DNA of 48,077 nt from an uncultured Chryseobacterium sp. (lineage in GTDB: Bacteria; Bacteroidota; Bacteroidia; Flavobacteriales; Weeksellaceae), in NCBI GenBank assembly GCA_913777465.1, contig CAJYRQ010000014.1:1-48077 (forward strand), given 5' to 3'. The first letter of the stretch is position 1. Each line of letters starts with the position of its first letter. The notes under the pieces are model-generated. The model searched no databases. It saw only the letters and a program-made list of their open reading frames with translations, and was not told the DNA's origin. This document shows positions 31,892 to 39,555 of the stretch, piece by piece. A program made the position numbers and the translations under genes.

Positions 31892-33259
31892 TTAATAATG
31901 ACATTTACCACACTCAATACCTCCAATTGCATCTACTGTAATCTTACCACCATCTTTAGGGTACTGCTTTTTCAGCTTGTCGTGTAGATTCTTGAAGTAT
32001 TCTTTATTATAACCGTTGTTCATGTCAACTTCTGTTGTTCTGTGGCACTCGATACACCATCCCATTGTAAAGTCATTTGCCATCTGTACAACGTTCATGG
32101 TATCGATTTTTCCGTGGCAGGCTTTACATACCACATCGATTTTGTTGTTAGGATTCTTTTTGTTGAAAGAGTTGATGATTGCCTGTTCTCCTGCTACAAC
32201 GTGCTGTGCGTGGTTGAAGTATACGAAATCCGGCATGTTGTGGATTCTTGTCCATTCCACCGGCTGTGTTTTTCCTGTGTACTGTTGTTTTGCAGGATCC
32301 CAGCCTGTAGCCGCATAGATTTTCTGGATTTCTCCGTCGTAGAATGCTTTATCTTTTCCTGGCTCCATGTAGTGCTCGGCGTTGTATTCGGAAATCGTTC
32401 GGTGACAGTTCATACAAACGTTCATGGAAGGAATTTCAGATACTTTTCCGTATTTGGCACTGGAGTGACAAAGCTGACAGTCGATTTTCTGTTCACCCGC
32501 ATGGATTTTGTGAGAGAAGTAGATCGGTTGCTCCGGCTTGTAGCCTTTGTAAACCCCGATCCACATCAGCCAGTTCCATACGCCGTAAGCCGCTAAAATA
32601 GCCAGGATGGCGATAAGGCCTTTGCCGATATAGTGGTATTTCTCGTAGATTTCGCTGAAAGATTTTACCCTTGATTCGTTAAGTCCTGCAAGATCCTCAG
32701 ACTGGCCTAATTTTACCAATTGTCTCAGTTTAACCAAGATCCATACCAGAAGACCTGCAATCGCTAAAAGGGAAATGATGACTACGTTTGTTGTTGTGGA
32801 GCTTTGCGGGGCTGCATTTGCCGTTCCGGCAGCAGTAGTTTGTTTGTCAGCATCCGTTTTTGCCGGCTCAGGTGCCGGTGGATTAGTGGTGTAAGCTAAG
32901 ATGTCGTCGATATCCTTATCGCTAAGATTTGGAAAGACCTGCATCTCCGTCTTGTTGTACTTTTCGAAAATTTCATTGGCGTACTTGTCTCCGGAAGCCC
33001 TAAGCTCCTTGTTGTTTTTGATCCACTTGTGAAGCCAGTCCTTGTCTACGCCACCTTCTGTCTTTACCCGTTCTACAACGCCCTTAAGGGGTGGTCCTAC
33101 AACTTGTTTGTCTAGTGCGTGACATGCAGTACAATTCGCTTTGAAAAGCTTTTCACCATTCTTAGGATCGCCGTCCTGCCCGTAAATTGAAGCACTGGTT
33201 GATAACAATAAGCCTATTGCGATCAACGTTTGTCTATAATGCTTTCTCCAACTAATCAT
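31892..33259 (-). CDS. actA: Alternative complex III subunit ActA with fused N-terminal cytochrome c domain
   Basis: A 455-residue multiheme cytochrome. After a signal sequence (GLLLSTSASIYGQ) comes a monoheme domain (CTACH at 43-47), an Ala/Thr/Pro linker, and two membrane helices (about 158-176 and 214-237). The pentaheme region follows, with CQLCH, CMNCH, CKACH, CIECH and CGKCH, the last at the C-terminus. Six CxxCH motifs in total are one more than the five described for the ActA core; the extra one is the N-terminal class I domain. It is the first gene of the operon and may deliver electrons to the terminal oxidase. Confidence 0.95.
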   Translation of the reverse strand: MISWRKHYRQTLIAIGLLLSTSASIYGQDGDPKNGEKLFKANCTACHALDKQVVGPPLKGVVERVKTEGGVDKDWLHKWIKNNKELRASGDKYANEIFEKYNKTEMQVFPNLSDKDIDDILAYTTNPPAPEPAKTDADKQTTAAGTANAAPQSSTTTNVVIISLLAIAGLLVWILVKLRQLVKLGQSEDLAGLNESRVKSFSEIYEKYHYIGKGLIAILAILAAYGVWNWLMWIGVYKGYKPEQPIYFSHKIHAGEQKIDCQLCHSSAKYGKVSEIPSMNVCMNCHRTISEYNAEHYMEPGKDKAFYDGEIQKIYAATGWDPAKQQYTGKTQPVEWTRIHNMPDFVYFNHAQHVVAGEQAIINSFNKKNPNNKIDVVCKACHGKIDTMNVVQMANDFTMGWCIECHRTTEVDMNNGYNKEYFKNLHDKLKKQYPKDGGKITVDAIGGIECGKCHY

Positions 33260-33305
33260 TTAAATTATCTTATGTTAGTAAATATTGAACATTCAATCAA
33301 TCCCG

Positions 33306-33313
33306 CAAAAATA
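33306..33313 (-). promoter_or_regulatory. Probable -7 promoter element of the act operon (TATTTTTG)
   Basis: TATTTTTG on the minus strand matches TAnnTTTG, 46 nt before the actA ATG. No clear -33 element was seen. Confidence 0.5.
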
Positions 33314-33396
33314 ATATTTTTAACAGGAATTTAACGGTATATAGAAAGGGGAAAATGTCATTTCCGTTTAATTTGTAATTATTCTAAATAACTCTA

Positions 33397-33428
33397 TTTG
33401 GTATAATTTTTTAATTTGTCTAAATTTG
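33397..33428 (+). promoter_or_regulatory. Promoter of the SPOR-domain gene
   Basis: TTTG (33397-33400), a 20-nt spacer and TAAATTTG (33421-33428) form a full Bacteroidota -33/-7 promoter, 15 nt before the ATG. Confidence 0.78.
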
Positions 33429-33443
33429 CGGAAACAACTTTAA

Positions 33444-33983
33444 ATGAAAAATTTGATTAAAATATTTTCGTTCCTGTTTTTGGCTTCATTTTACAGTCTT
33501 GATGCACAACAGGTTGTAAAAAAGGATACTTTGGCCGGTACGGAACTGAGGATGACGATGGACTCCAGGGTAAATGCAGCTTTGGAAAGCATAGAGGATA
33601 AATGTGCAAAGTCTTCTGCTTCAATCGCTTCAAGAGACAATGATGATGACTATGTTTCTCCAAAGCCGTCCAAAATTTATGTTCCGAACCGCGAGCTTAC
33701 CAATGCGGAAATCTGCAGAAAAAATCCGAGAATTTTAGGTTATAAAATCCAGATCACGATTGTGAAGAGCAATGAGGAAGCAAATGAGGTGAAAGCCTAT
33801 TTCAGAAAGCGTTTTCCAAATCTTAAGGTAGAAACGGATGCTTCGTTAAGGCCAAATTACAAGATCCTTGCAGGAAGCTATTTCACGAAGCAAAGTGCTG
33901 CCTCCGACCTTTCTAAGGTAAGGGAATATTTTAAATCTGCGGTTGCCGTCCAGTATAGGATTTTCTGTGCCGAAGCAAAATAA
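33444..33983 (+). CDS. Secreted SPOR-domain protein
   Basis: A 179-residue exported protein (signal peptide NLIKIFSFLFLASFYSLDAQ). Its C-terminal ~80 residues form a SPOR-like domain: LGYKIQITIVKSNEEANEVK, YFRKRFPNLKVETDASLRPN, YKILAGSYFTKQSAASDLSK. SPOR domains bind denuded peptidoglycan glycan strands, often at division sites. The region between signal and SPOR domain (about 25-95) is unstructured-looking and acidic. It is monocistronic with its own promoter and terminator, divergent from the act operon. A role in peptidoglycan association is inferred from the domain only. Confidence 0.85.
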   Translation: MKNLIKIFSFLFLASFYSLDAQQVVKKDTLAGTELRMTMDSRVNAALESIEDKCAKSSASIASRDNDDDYVSPKPSKIYVPNRELTNAEICRKNPRILGYKIQITIVKSNEEANEVKAYFRKRFPNLKVETDASLRPNYKILAGSYFTKQSAASDLSKVREYFKSAVAVQYRIFCAEAK

Positions 33984-34003
33984 ATTAAGGTAAAATAAAT
34001 AAC

Positions 34004-34032
34004 AAAGCTGGGAGTTTTCTCAGCTTTTTTTG
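34004..34032 (+). terminator. Terminator after the SPOR-domain gene
   Basis: The stem AAAGCTG / CAGCTTT is followed by a T-rich run; it lies 20 nt past the stop codon. Confidence 0.82.
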
Positions 34033-34067
34033 TTTTCGGTTTTCAGTCTCTGTTTTAAACTGAAATC

Positions 34068-35342
34068 CTAATAATATGTTTTCAGAAACCAGAAAAATTC
34101 GGTCATTCTAAGGTAATTATTAACCATCAGATACACGGATAAAATACAGAATACAATCGTGAAAAAAGACAGCATTTTAGGGTCTTGCCGGTAGCTGTAA
34201 AACAGCCAGCCCAAAAGCAGTGGATATATAAAAACAAAGTGTCCGCCATATATGAAAGCAGTGTGCAGTCCGAATCTCATTATGCAGTGGATGACGATGT
34301 CTGCCAAGAAAGAAATTATCAGAATCTGAGCCGACTTATTCCTGAAATTTTTCACATAACTCCATAAAATCAAAGCCAGTAATACAACTATGAAAATGTA
34401 AGGAATCCATGAAGTATAAACGTCCATAATAATGCCCTTGTAATGGTAACCGCTCATATTGTGCTTATCCCTGATAATGAAATTTGAAAACAGGATATTC
34501 CCTCCGAAAAAGTAGGAAATGATCATATCCCAGGTTGGTATCGCATTTACATTGGAGAACTTTTCATATTGCTCATTGGTCTTGCTGAATACATTTTGGT
34601 ATTTGAAGTCGATCCGGTTTAAGTATAATAAAATAAAACAGGTGCAGGTAAAAACAACCCTGAAGACAGCATTTCCAAATTTTTTCCAGTTTTTAAAAAT
34701 ACCCTTCTCAAAGGCAACGGGAATAAAGACCTTTACGATATTGGTTACCGTCAGTCCGCCGATGGTAATTCCGGAAAATACCAAAGCCAATGCCGGAATT
34801 TTTTCTTCTTTTTTCAGCTTTATTGCGGCGTAATGATTAAATAAAGTGAGAAGGAAAAGGGTATAGGTAAAGTTTTCAGGAGTGAATGACAGTAAGATCG
34901 TTGTGGAAAACCCTCCGAAAAACAGAATGAGAGGAATGCTGAGAATTAATGGCAGACCGATGATATTCTTCAGATATTTGAAAACCTGGAGCACGCTTAA
35001 ACTGACAGCAAGGTTACTGAGCCAGGCCAGGGCAAAACGGAAATTACCATCCATTTTACCGTTCGAAAACAGCAAGGCCAGTTCGCGGATCCAGTTAAAA
35101 AAATAATAGGATAGGGGGTGTCTTTCGAAACTGCCGCCTGTCATTACAATTGATTTGTTATCAAAGCTGAAATAGGCATCCCAGGGAATCCGGGCATCAA
35201 AAATAATTTTATGGTGAATTGCTATATAGGATCCAAAATATCCGTATGCCACCAGAAAAAACAGGAAAACAATCAGTTCAATCCCGGTTGACGGAAAAAT
35301 CAGTTTAAAGAAATGGATGAATTTTGTTTTGAACTTTGACAC
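34068..35342 (-). CDS. Polytopic membrane protein, DUF6080-like
   Basis: A 424-residue integral membrane protein with about ten hydrophobic helices. The N-terminal RIPWDAYFSFDNKSIVMTGG and SFERHPLSYYFFNW motifs recall DUF6080 proteins of Flavobacteriia and, loosely, the lumenal acidic loop of GT-C glycosyltransferases (Asp in DARIPWD). A glycan-related role is a guess. The GTG giving MSKFKTKFIHFFKLIF was chosen. An upstream TTG at 35360 falls inside a TATTTTTG promoter element, so it cannot be in the transcript if that promoter is used. The gene is monocistronic. Confidence 0.78.
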   Translation of the reverse strand: MSKFKTKFIHFFKLIFPSTGIELIVFLFFLVAYGYFGSYIAIHHKIIFDARIPWDAYFSFDNKSIVMTGGSFERHPLSYYFFNWIRELALLFSNGKMDGNFRFALAWLSNLAVSLSVLQVFKYLKNIIGLPLILSIPLILFFGGFSTTILLSFTPENFTYTLFLLTLFNHYAAIKLKKEEKIPALALVFSGITIGGLTVTNIVKVFIPVAFEKGIFKNWKKFGNAVFRVVFTCTCFILLYLNRIDFKYQNVFSKTNEQYEKFSNVNAIPTWDMIISYFFGGNILFSNFIIRDKHNMSGYHYKGIIMDVYTSWIPYIFIVVLLALILWSYVKNFRNKSAQILIISFLADIVIHCIMRFGLHTAFIYGGHFVFIYPLLLGWLFYSYRQDPKMLSFFTIVFCILSVYLMVNNYLRMTEFFWFLKTYY

Positions 35343-35357
35343 GCGCGGAACTTTTTG

Positions 35358-35365
35358 CAAAAATA
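35358..35365 (-). promoter_or_regulatory. Probable -7 promoter element (TATTTTTG)
   Basis: TATTTTTG on the minus strand matches TAnnTTTG, 15 nt before the chosen GTG start of the membrane protein gene, and overlaps the longest-frame TTG start. Confidence 0.5.
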
Positions 35366-35370
35366 AAGAT

Positions 35371-35397
35371 AAAACCCATCATTTCTGACGGGTTTTT
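35371..35397 (-). terminator. Terminator after the secreted protein gene at 35474
   Basis: The imperfect stem AAAACCCaTCA / TGAcGGGTTTT lies 77 nt past the stop of the minus-strand gene. A T-run follows on that strand. Confidence 0.65.
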
Positions 35398-35473
35398 TAT
35401 AATATTGGGAAGATTCATTATAATTACTAAGGAATACTTTAATATGAATCATTCAATAAACATAGCCGGTCTC

Positions 35474-36535
35474 TTAATTTACTGGAATTGCATACAACTG
35501 GTTCTCAGCCCATGATGATCCTCCGAATTGATCAATAGTGCCGGTATAATTGTTGTTGTCCACCTGGCCGGCCCAATAATAATAAGTTTTGGCACTGGAA
35601 GAAGTATTATTCAAAATAATCGCGCCGGAAAGAAGCCCAAACTTGGTGGAAGGGCCCCAGGTACCGCTCATCAGGTTTGAACCTACAATGTCGGGACTGA
35701 AAGCAAAGGAAGTGGAACTGTCTGAAAAGCTGCTGCGTAACCAGATGGATTGATTGGCTGGCATTAGTACAAAATTTGTTACGAGCTGAGTGGTATTGAC
35801 GATATATTTGCTGTTCGCTGGAATCGTAATGGAAGTGCCGGTATAGTTGTAATTTGCCCAGTTTCCGGAATTAAGATTGACCCCATTTGTGGAGAAGCTG
35901 GCTTGTATCACCGGTGCGGAAGCCACAGGGAGTGCCTGTTTGTGAATCACGCCGTTATTATCAGCGGTCAGCATCACAGTACCTCCGTTAGAAGGTATGG
36001 TGCGGAGGCGTGCAGTACCATTTACGTCAAGGAGCTGTGACGGAGAAGCAACTCCAATTCCTACATTTCCTGATGCATCAAATGTTGTAGTGGAAGCGGA
36101 TCCCGTAATATTCAAAACATTTCCACTGTTGGTAATGGTTGTGGCTTGTAAAAGCGGACCTCCTAAGCGAACCTCGTTTCCTGTCAAAGAAACTCCATTG
36201 TTTGCAGTATAAGTTCTTCCTAGTTTTTGCCATACATTTCCGTCGAAATAATAATACCCCGGAGCACTAATATTTGTTGTTTTCGGACTGGTTGTGGTTA
36301 CAGCGGCAGTTGCGTAAATAACGGCACCGGTCTGTCCGGTTCCGTATTGAAGGTCGGCGGATTGAATCTGGTTCCCGGTAAGTCTGGGTGGAATAAGCCC
36401 TTCAGGCGAAGTTCCATTGTTATTTCTTGCCGCTATTTCCATAGTTGCTCCCGGGGTTTGAGTGTTGATCCCAACTTGAGAGTAAAGAAAAGTTGAAAGT
36501 AAGAGACCAACTGCAACAGGTACTTGTTTTTTCAT
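35474..36535 (-). CDS. Secreted surface protein of unknown function
   Basis: A 353-residue exported protein (MKKQVPVAVGLLLSTFLYSQ). After cleavage it starts VGINTQTPGATMEIAARN, a common opening of Flavobacteriia surface proteins. It contains the module also found in the two proteins at 4027-7103 (GLIPPRLTGNQ ... QTGAVIYATA ... GYYYFDGNVWQKLG). A VGIGVASPSQLLDVNGTARL segment follows, like phage tail-fibre/chaperone-associated repeats. The last ~150 residues are a beta-rich domain (WANYNYTGTSITIPANSKYI, TKFGLLSGAIILNN). There is no T9SS type A signal. Function is unknown, but cell-surface location is likely. Confidence 0.8.
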   Translation of the reverse strand: MKKQVPVAVGLLLSTFLYSQVGINTQTPGATMEIAARNNNGTSPEGLIPPRLTGNQIQSADLQYGTGQTGAVIYATAAVTTTSPKTTNISAPGYYYFDGNVWQKLGRTYTANNGVSLTGNEVRLGGPLLQATTITNSGNVLNITGSASTTTFDASGNVGIGVASPSQLLDVNGTARLRTIPSNGGTVMLTADNNGVIHKQALPVASAPVIQASFSTNGVNLNSGNWANYNYTGTSITIPANSKYIVNTTQLVTNFVLMPANQSIWLRSSFSDSSTSFAFSPDIVGSNLMSGTWGPSTKFGLLSGAIILNNTSSSAKTYYYWAGQVDNNNYTGTIDQFGGSSWAENQLYAIPVN

Positions 36536-36653
36536 GTTTAAATTTTATAAATAAGTTTTATTTGAAAAAGAAAAATACGGTGAATGAATTTTAAATCAGA
36601 TCCAGCGTATAATTAAAGTAATGATCATCTAATAAACTGATGAGTTGGTGCGG

Positions 36654-36661
36654 CAAATATA
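36654..36661 (-). promoter_or_regulatory. Probable -7 promoter element (TATATTTG)
   Basis: TATATTTG on the minus strand matches TAnnTTTG, leaving a leader of about 115 nt before the secreted protein ATG. Confidence 0.4.
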
Positions 36662-36916
36662 ATAATTACTTTTATTTTGGTGGTGATTGTAATGATAATT
36701 TTATATGGTTAATAAATATTTAATAAAAGCGTAAAAGGTAAGAGAATGTGCTAAAAATATTTGATTGATTTTTAAAGCTCATAAGAACTTTTTGATATTT
36801 TTCGATATAGATTATGTCAGAAAATTATTTGCTGAAAGATATGGACAATGATTTAAAACGGTCTGTCAGACAAAACTTTGAAACGGTAATTCACCGTAAG
36901 TAGTTCTTAAAACAAA
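36662..36916. other. AT-rich intergenic region, no gene seen
   Basis: Part of a 472-nt gap between two minus-strand secreted protein genes. No ORF with coding character, tRNA-like fold or long repeat was recognised in this part. The gap's left end holds a promoter-like element and its right end a terminator. Confidence 0.6.
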
Positions 36917-36945
36917 AAACCAAAGCATATGAATTGCTTTGGTTT
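36917..36945 (-). terminator. Terminator after the T9SS protein gene at 37008
   Basis: The perfect 11-bp stem AAACCAAAGCA / TGCTTTGGTTT has a 7-nt loop and is followed by T-rich sequence on the minus strand. Confidence 0.85.
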
Positions 36946-37007
36946 AATTATTACTTTCTTACAATAATCTCTTTAAGATCTCTGGTCCTGAGATATTGCC
37001 GTGAAAA

Positions 37008-37847
37008 TTAATCTTTCAATACTTTCTTGGCTACAGATGTTCCATCAATAAAATCAATAGCTACAATATAAGTACCTGCCGGCAAATGGCTGATATCTAT
37101 TTTTTCCGTCTCTGCTTTCATTAACTGTTTTCCCGAAACATCAAAGACAATGGTTGATTTTACTTTTCGGTCCGCCTGAATTGAAAGTCCACCTTTCGTT
37201 GGGTTAGGATAGATACTCGCCTTTGGTTTTACAGCAACCTCCTCTGTTGCCAAGACCGAAGCCAGGACTTGTACATCATCTATTGAAACAGCATCTGCAT
37301 CACTTCCTGTGTACCGAAATCTGATTTGAACATTGGCTTGCCCAATATAAGCTGCCAAACTTTTCTGTACAAGAACGGTATTGTATAAATCGGTATCAGG
37401 ATCGCCATCACCGTCATTAATAAATCCAGGCTCGGTATCTTCGGTCCAGATATTTGTCCAGGTCGTTCCATTGGTAGAAACCTGGGCAACTAAATTGCCG
37501 GCATCCTGGTTAATCATATAAGACCACCCGACTTTTACTTTGAAACTTAAAGTAGGGTTGGTGGCAGAAGCTAAGCTGAATGTAGGACTTATTAAATTTG
37601 CTGTGTTCGCCGAAGAAATCCAATCGATACAGGCAGATTTTGTTCCTGATATTTTAAAAGTCGTCTCTAATGTAGAACCACTTAAAAAATTCGCATCCGT
37701 AAAATCCCAGGCTCTTTCAGTGTTTGTGTTTGATCTTGTCCACCCTGTCGGCGGAAAGGTACTTCCTTCAAATGTTTCAGACAATAAGGTCTGTGCGTTT
37801 CCCATGATCCCTACAAGTAGGGAGGCTAAAAGTAAATGTTTTTTCAT
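37008..37847 (-). CDS. T9SS-exported protein with a choice-of-anchor (MAM-like) domain
   Basis: A 279-residue protein: signal peptide MKKHLLLASLLVGIMGNAQ, then a jelly-roll domain of about 20-195. The domain has the typical opening LLSETFEGSTFPPTGWTRSN, an aromatic AWDFTDANFLSG and IQIRFRYTGSDADAVSIDDV-like ending (choice-of-anchor J family). The C-terminal ~75 residues are a type A T9SS sorting domain (ASIYPNPTKGGLSIQADRKV ... LPAGTYIVAI ... KVLKD). It is expected to be secreted across the outer membrane by the gliding-associated machinery. Such domains often bind sugars or accompany peptidases, but no catalytic domain is present. Confidence 0.88.
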   Translation of the reverse strand: MKKHLLLASLLVGIMGNAQTLLSETFEGSTFPPTGWTRSNTNTERAWDFTDANFLSGSTLETTFKISGTKSACIDWISSANTANLISPTFSLASATNPTLSFKVKVGWSYMINQDAGNLVAQVSTNGTTWTNIWTEDTEPGFINDGDGDPDTDLYNTVLVQKSLAAYIGQANVQIRFRYTGSDADAVSIDDVQVLASVLATEEVAVKPKASIYPNPTKGGLSIQADRKVKSTIVFDVSGKQLMKAETEKIDISHLPAGTYIVAIDFIDGTSVAKKVLKD

Positions 37848-37939
37848 ATAATTTTATTTGACATGGTAAAACTAATGAAAAAAGACGTACTTGATGTAAA
37901 ATATTAATTGAAAATATTTTATTGTGGTATAATTTTAAC

Positions 37940-39481
37940 CTAAGAGCTGCAAGAAAGCGTTGAGCATCCCGAAATGTCATCATAACCGGAAGGCCGTTTA
38001 ACGGAAAATTCAGGATAAAGTTCATGATATGGATTTTCCAGTGCCTGAGTCAGCATATCCAGCATTTCCGTTTTTCCATTATTGATTTCTTCAATGCACT
38101 GGTACAGCAGGTAATTTCTGAGGATAAATTTCGGATTGGTTTTAGACATCAGTTCCAGAGATTTCTCCCGGGATATCAGGTTCTTTTCCAGTCTGTGCTG
38201 ATAGCTTTTCATGAAATCCTGAAGCCGGGCAATATCCTCTTCATTCAGGAAAGTATATGAGGCGTTTTCAAACTGCTTTTTAAGGTCTGCCGTTTCATCA
38301 TAATTTTCCAGCCGGCTGAAAAATAAAGTATAATCGAGCTGAAGGTCCTGCATCAAACTCTGCCATGAGGTAAAAAACTTTTCATCGCTCGTCAGCAGCT
38401 GGTCAAACCCAAATTTCCGGCAAAGCATCCGGTCATGCGTTTCCCAGAAATAGCTTCCATAGTCATTCAGAATTTCTTCCAGAAATTTTTCATCCTTAAT
38501 CAGCGGATGAAGGGCATTGGCCAGCTGCCAGAGATTCCACTGAGAAACCTGTCCCTGCTTACCGAAGGCATACCGTCGTCCCGGCAGATCGGTGGTATTC
38601 GGCGTAAAGTTCAGGTTATATTCATCCATCATAGAATAAGGGCCGTAATCGATCGTCAAGCCAAGAACCGACATATTGTCCGTATTCATTACCCCGTGAA
38701 CGAACCCTACACGGTACCATTCCACCATCAGGTCGGCAGTCCTCCGGCATACATTTTCAAAGAAGTCTTTGTATTTCTGCTCACCTTCCGAACTGATTTC
38801 TTTAAAATAATTTTCAATGGTAAAATCAGCGAGTTCCTGCAAGGTTCCATATTCCTGTTGAGCCGACATCAGTTCAAAATGTCCGAAACGGAGAAAACTT
38901 TCAGCGGTTCTGATGACTACCGCACCTTTTTCCAGTTCAGGATTGCCGTCGTACATCATATCTCTTACCACATCTTCCCCGGTGAAAGCCAGGCTTAATG
39001 CACGGGTGGTCGGTATACCCAGGTGGAACATGGCTTCGCTCATCAGGTATTCCCTGACGGAAGAGCGTAATACAGCCCTTCCGTCGGCATGCCTGGAATA
39101 TGGCGTCGCACCGGCACCCTTCCACTGGATTTCATTTCTTTCTCCCTCCTCATTGGCAATTTCTCCGGCCAGGATGGCCCGCCCGTCACCCAGCTGCCCG
39201 GCCCAGTTTCCGAACTGATGTCCCGCATAAGCGGTCGCATAGGTCTTTACGTTTTCAGGAAGCTTATTACCCACCAAAAAATTCAGATCTTTTTCTTCAA
39301 ACGTTCCCAGCCCGATTTCTTCCGATAATTTTTCATTAAAGGCAATACGTTTCGGATGATCGAACCCGGCAGGAGCAATCGTCGCAAAGAGGACTTTCGG
39401 CGTGTTCCGCTGTATGGGGTTTCCCGAAAAATCTCCCGGGAATTTCTTTATAAAAGGTTGTGTAATTTTTTCAATGTTCAT
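37940..39481 (-). CDS. selO: Protein adenylyltransferase SelO (YdiU family)
   Basis: A 513-residue pseudokinase-fold enzyme that transfers AMP from ATP to Ser/Thr/Tyr of target proteins, linked to redox stress in other organisms. Family blocks: YAGHQFGNWAGQLGDGRAIL, IQWKGAGATPYSRHADGRAV (ATP-binding Lys), LRSSVREYLMSEAMFHLGIP, GFVHGVMNTDNMSVLGLTID (catalytic Asp/Asn) and YGPYSMMDEYN. The protein ends ...CSTLSCSS. The cysteine third from the end is at the position of selenocysteine in animal SELENOO, as usual for bacterial Cys forms. It is a single gene between the T9SS protein and the PBP operon. Confidence 0.95.
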   Translation of the reverse strand: MNIEKITQPFIKKFPGDFSGNPIQRNTPKVLFATIAPAGFDHPKRIAFNEKLSEEIGLGTFEEKDLNFLVGNKLPENVKTYATAYAGHQFGNWAGQLGDGRAILAGEIANEEGERNEIQWKGAGATPYSRHADGRAVLRSSVREYLMSEAMFHLGIPTTRALSLAFTGEDVVRDMMYDGNPELEKGAVVIRTAESFLRFGHFELMSAQQEYGTLQELADFTIENYFKEISSEGEQKYKDFFENVCRRTADLMVEWYRVGFVHGVMNTDNMSVLGLTIDYGPYSMMDEYNLNFTPNTTDLPGRRYAFGKQGQVSQWNLWQLANALHPLIKDEKFLEEILNDYGSYFWETHDRMLCRKFGFDQLLTSDEKFFTSWQSLMQDLQLDYTLFFSRLENYDETADLKKQFENASYTFLNEEDIARLQDFMKSYQHRLEKNLISREKSLELMSKTNPKFILRNYLLYQCIEEINNGKTEMLDMLTQALENPYHELYPEFSVKRPSGYDDISGCSTLSCSS

Positions 39482-39508
39482 CTTTCAAAGGTATTAATTA
39501 AAAAGAAA

Positions 39509-39535
39509 AGACCTTCCAAATGATTGAAAGGTCTT
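39509..39535 (-). terminator. Terminator of the ricT-gldH-PBP operon
   Basis: The stem AAGACCTT / AAGGTCTT has an 11-nt loop, followed by a T-rich run on the minus strand. It lies 21 nt past the PBP stop. Confidence 0.8.
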
Positions 39536-39555
39536 GTATATTTCTAAAAGAGAGT

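Noticed and set aside
32042-32596. A 184-codon antisense frame opposite actA
   Set aside because: It lies across five heme-binding motifs of ActA and has no features of its own.
36536-37007. A possible RNA gene in the 472-nt gap
   Set aside because: No tRNA-like arms or conserved riboswitch core could be recognised; the only structure is a terminator.
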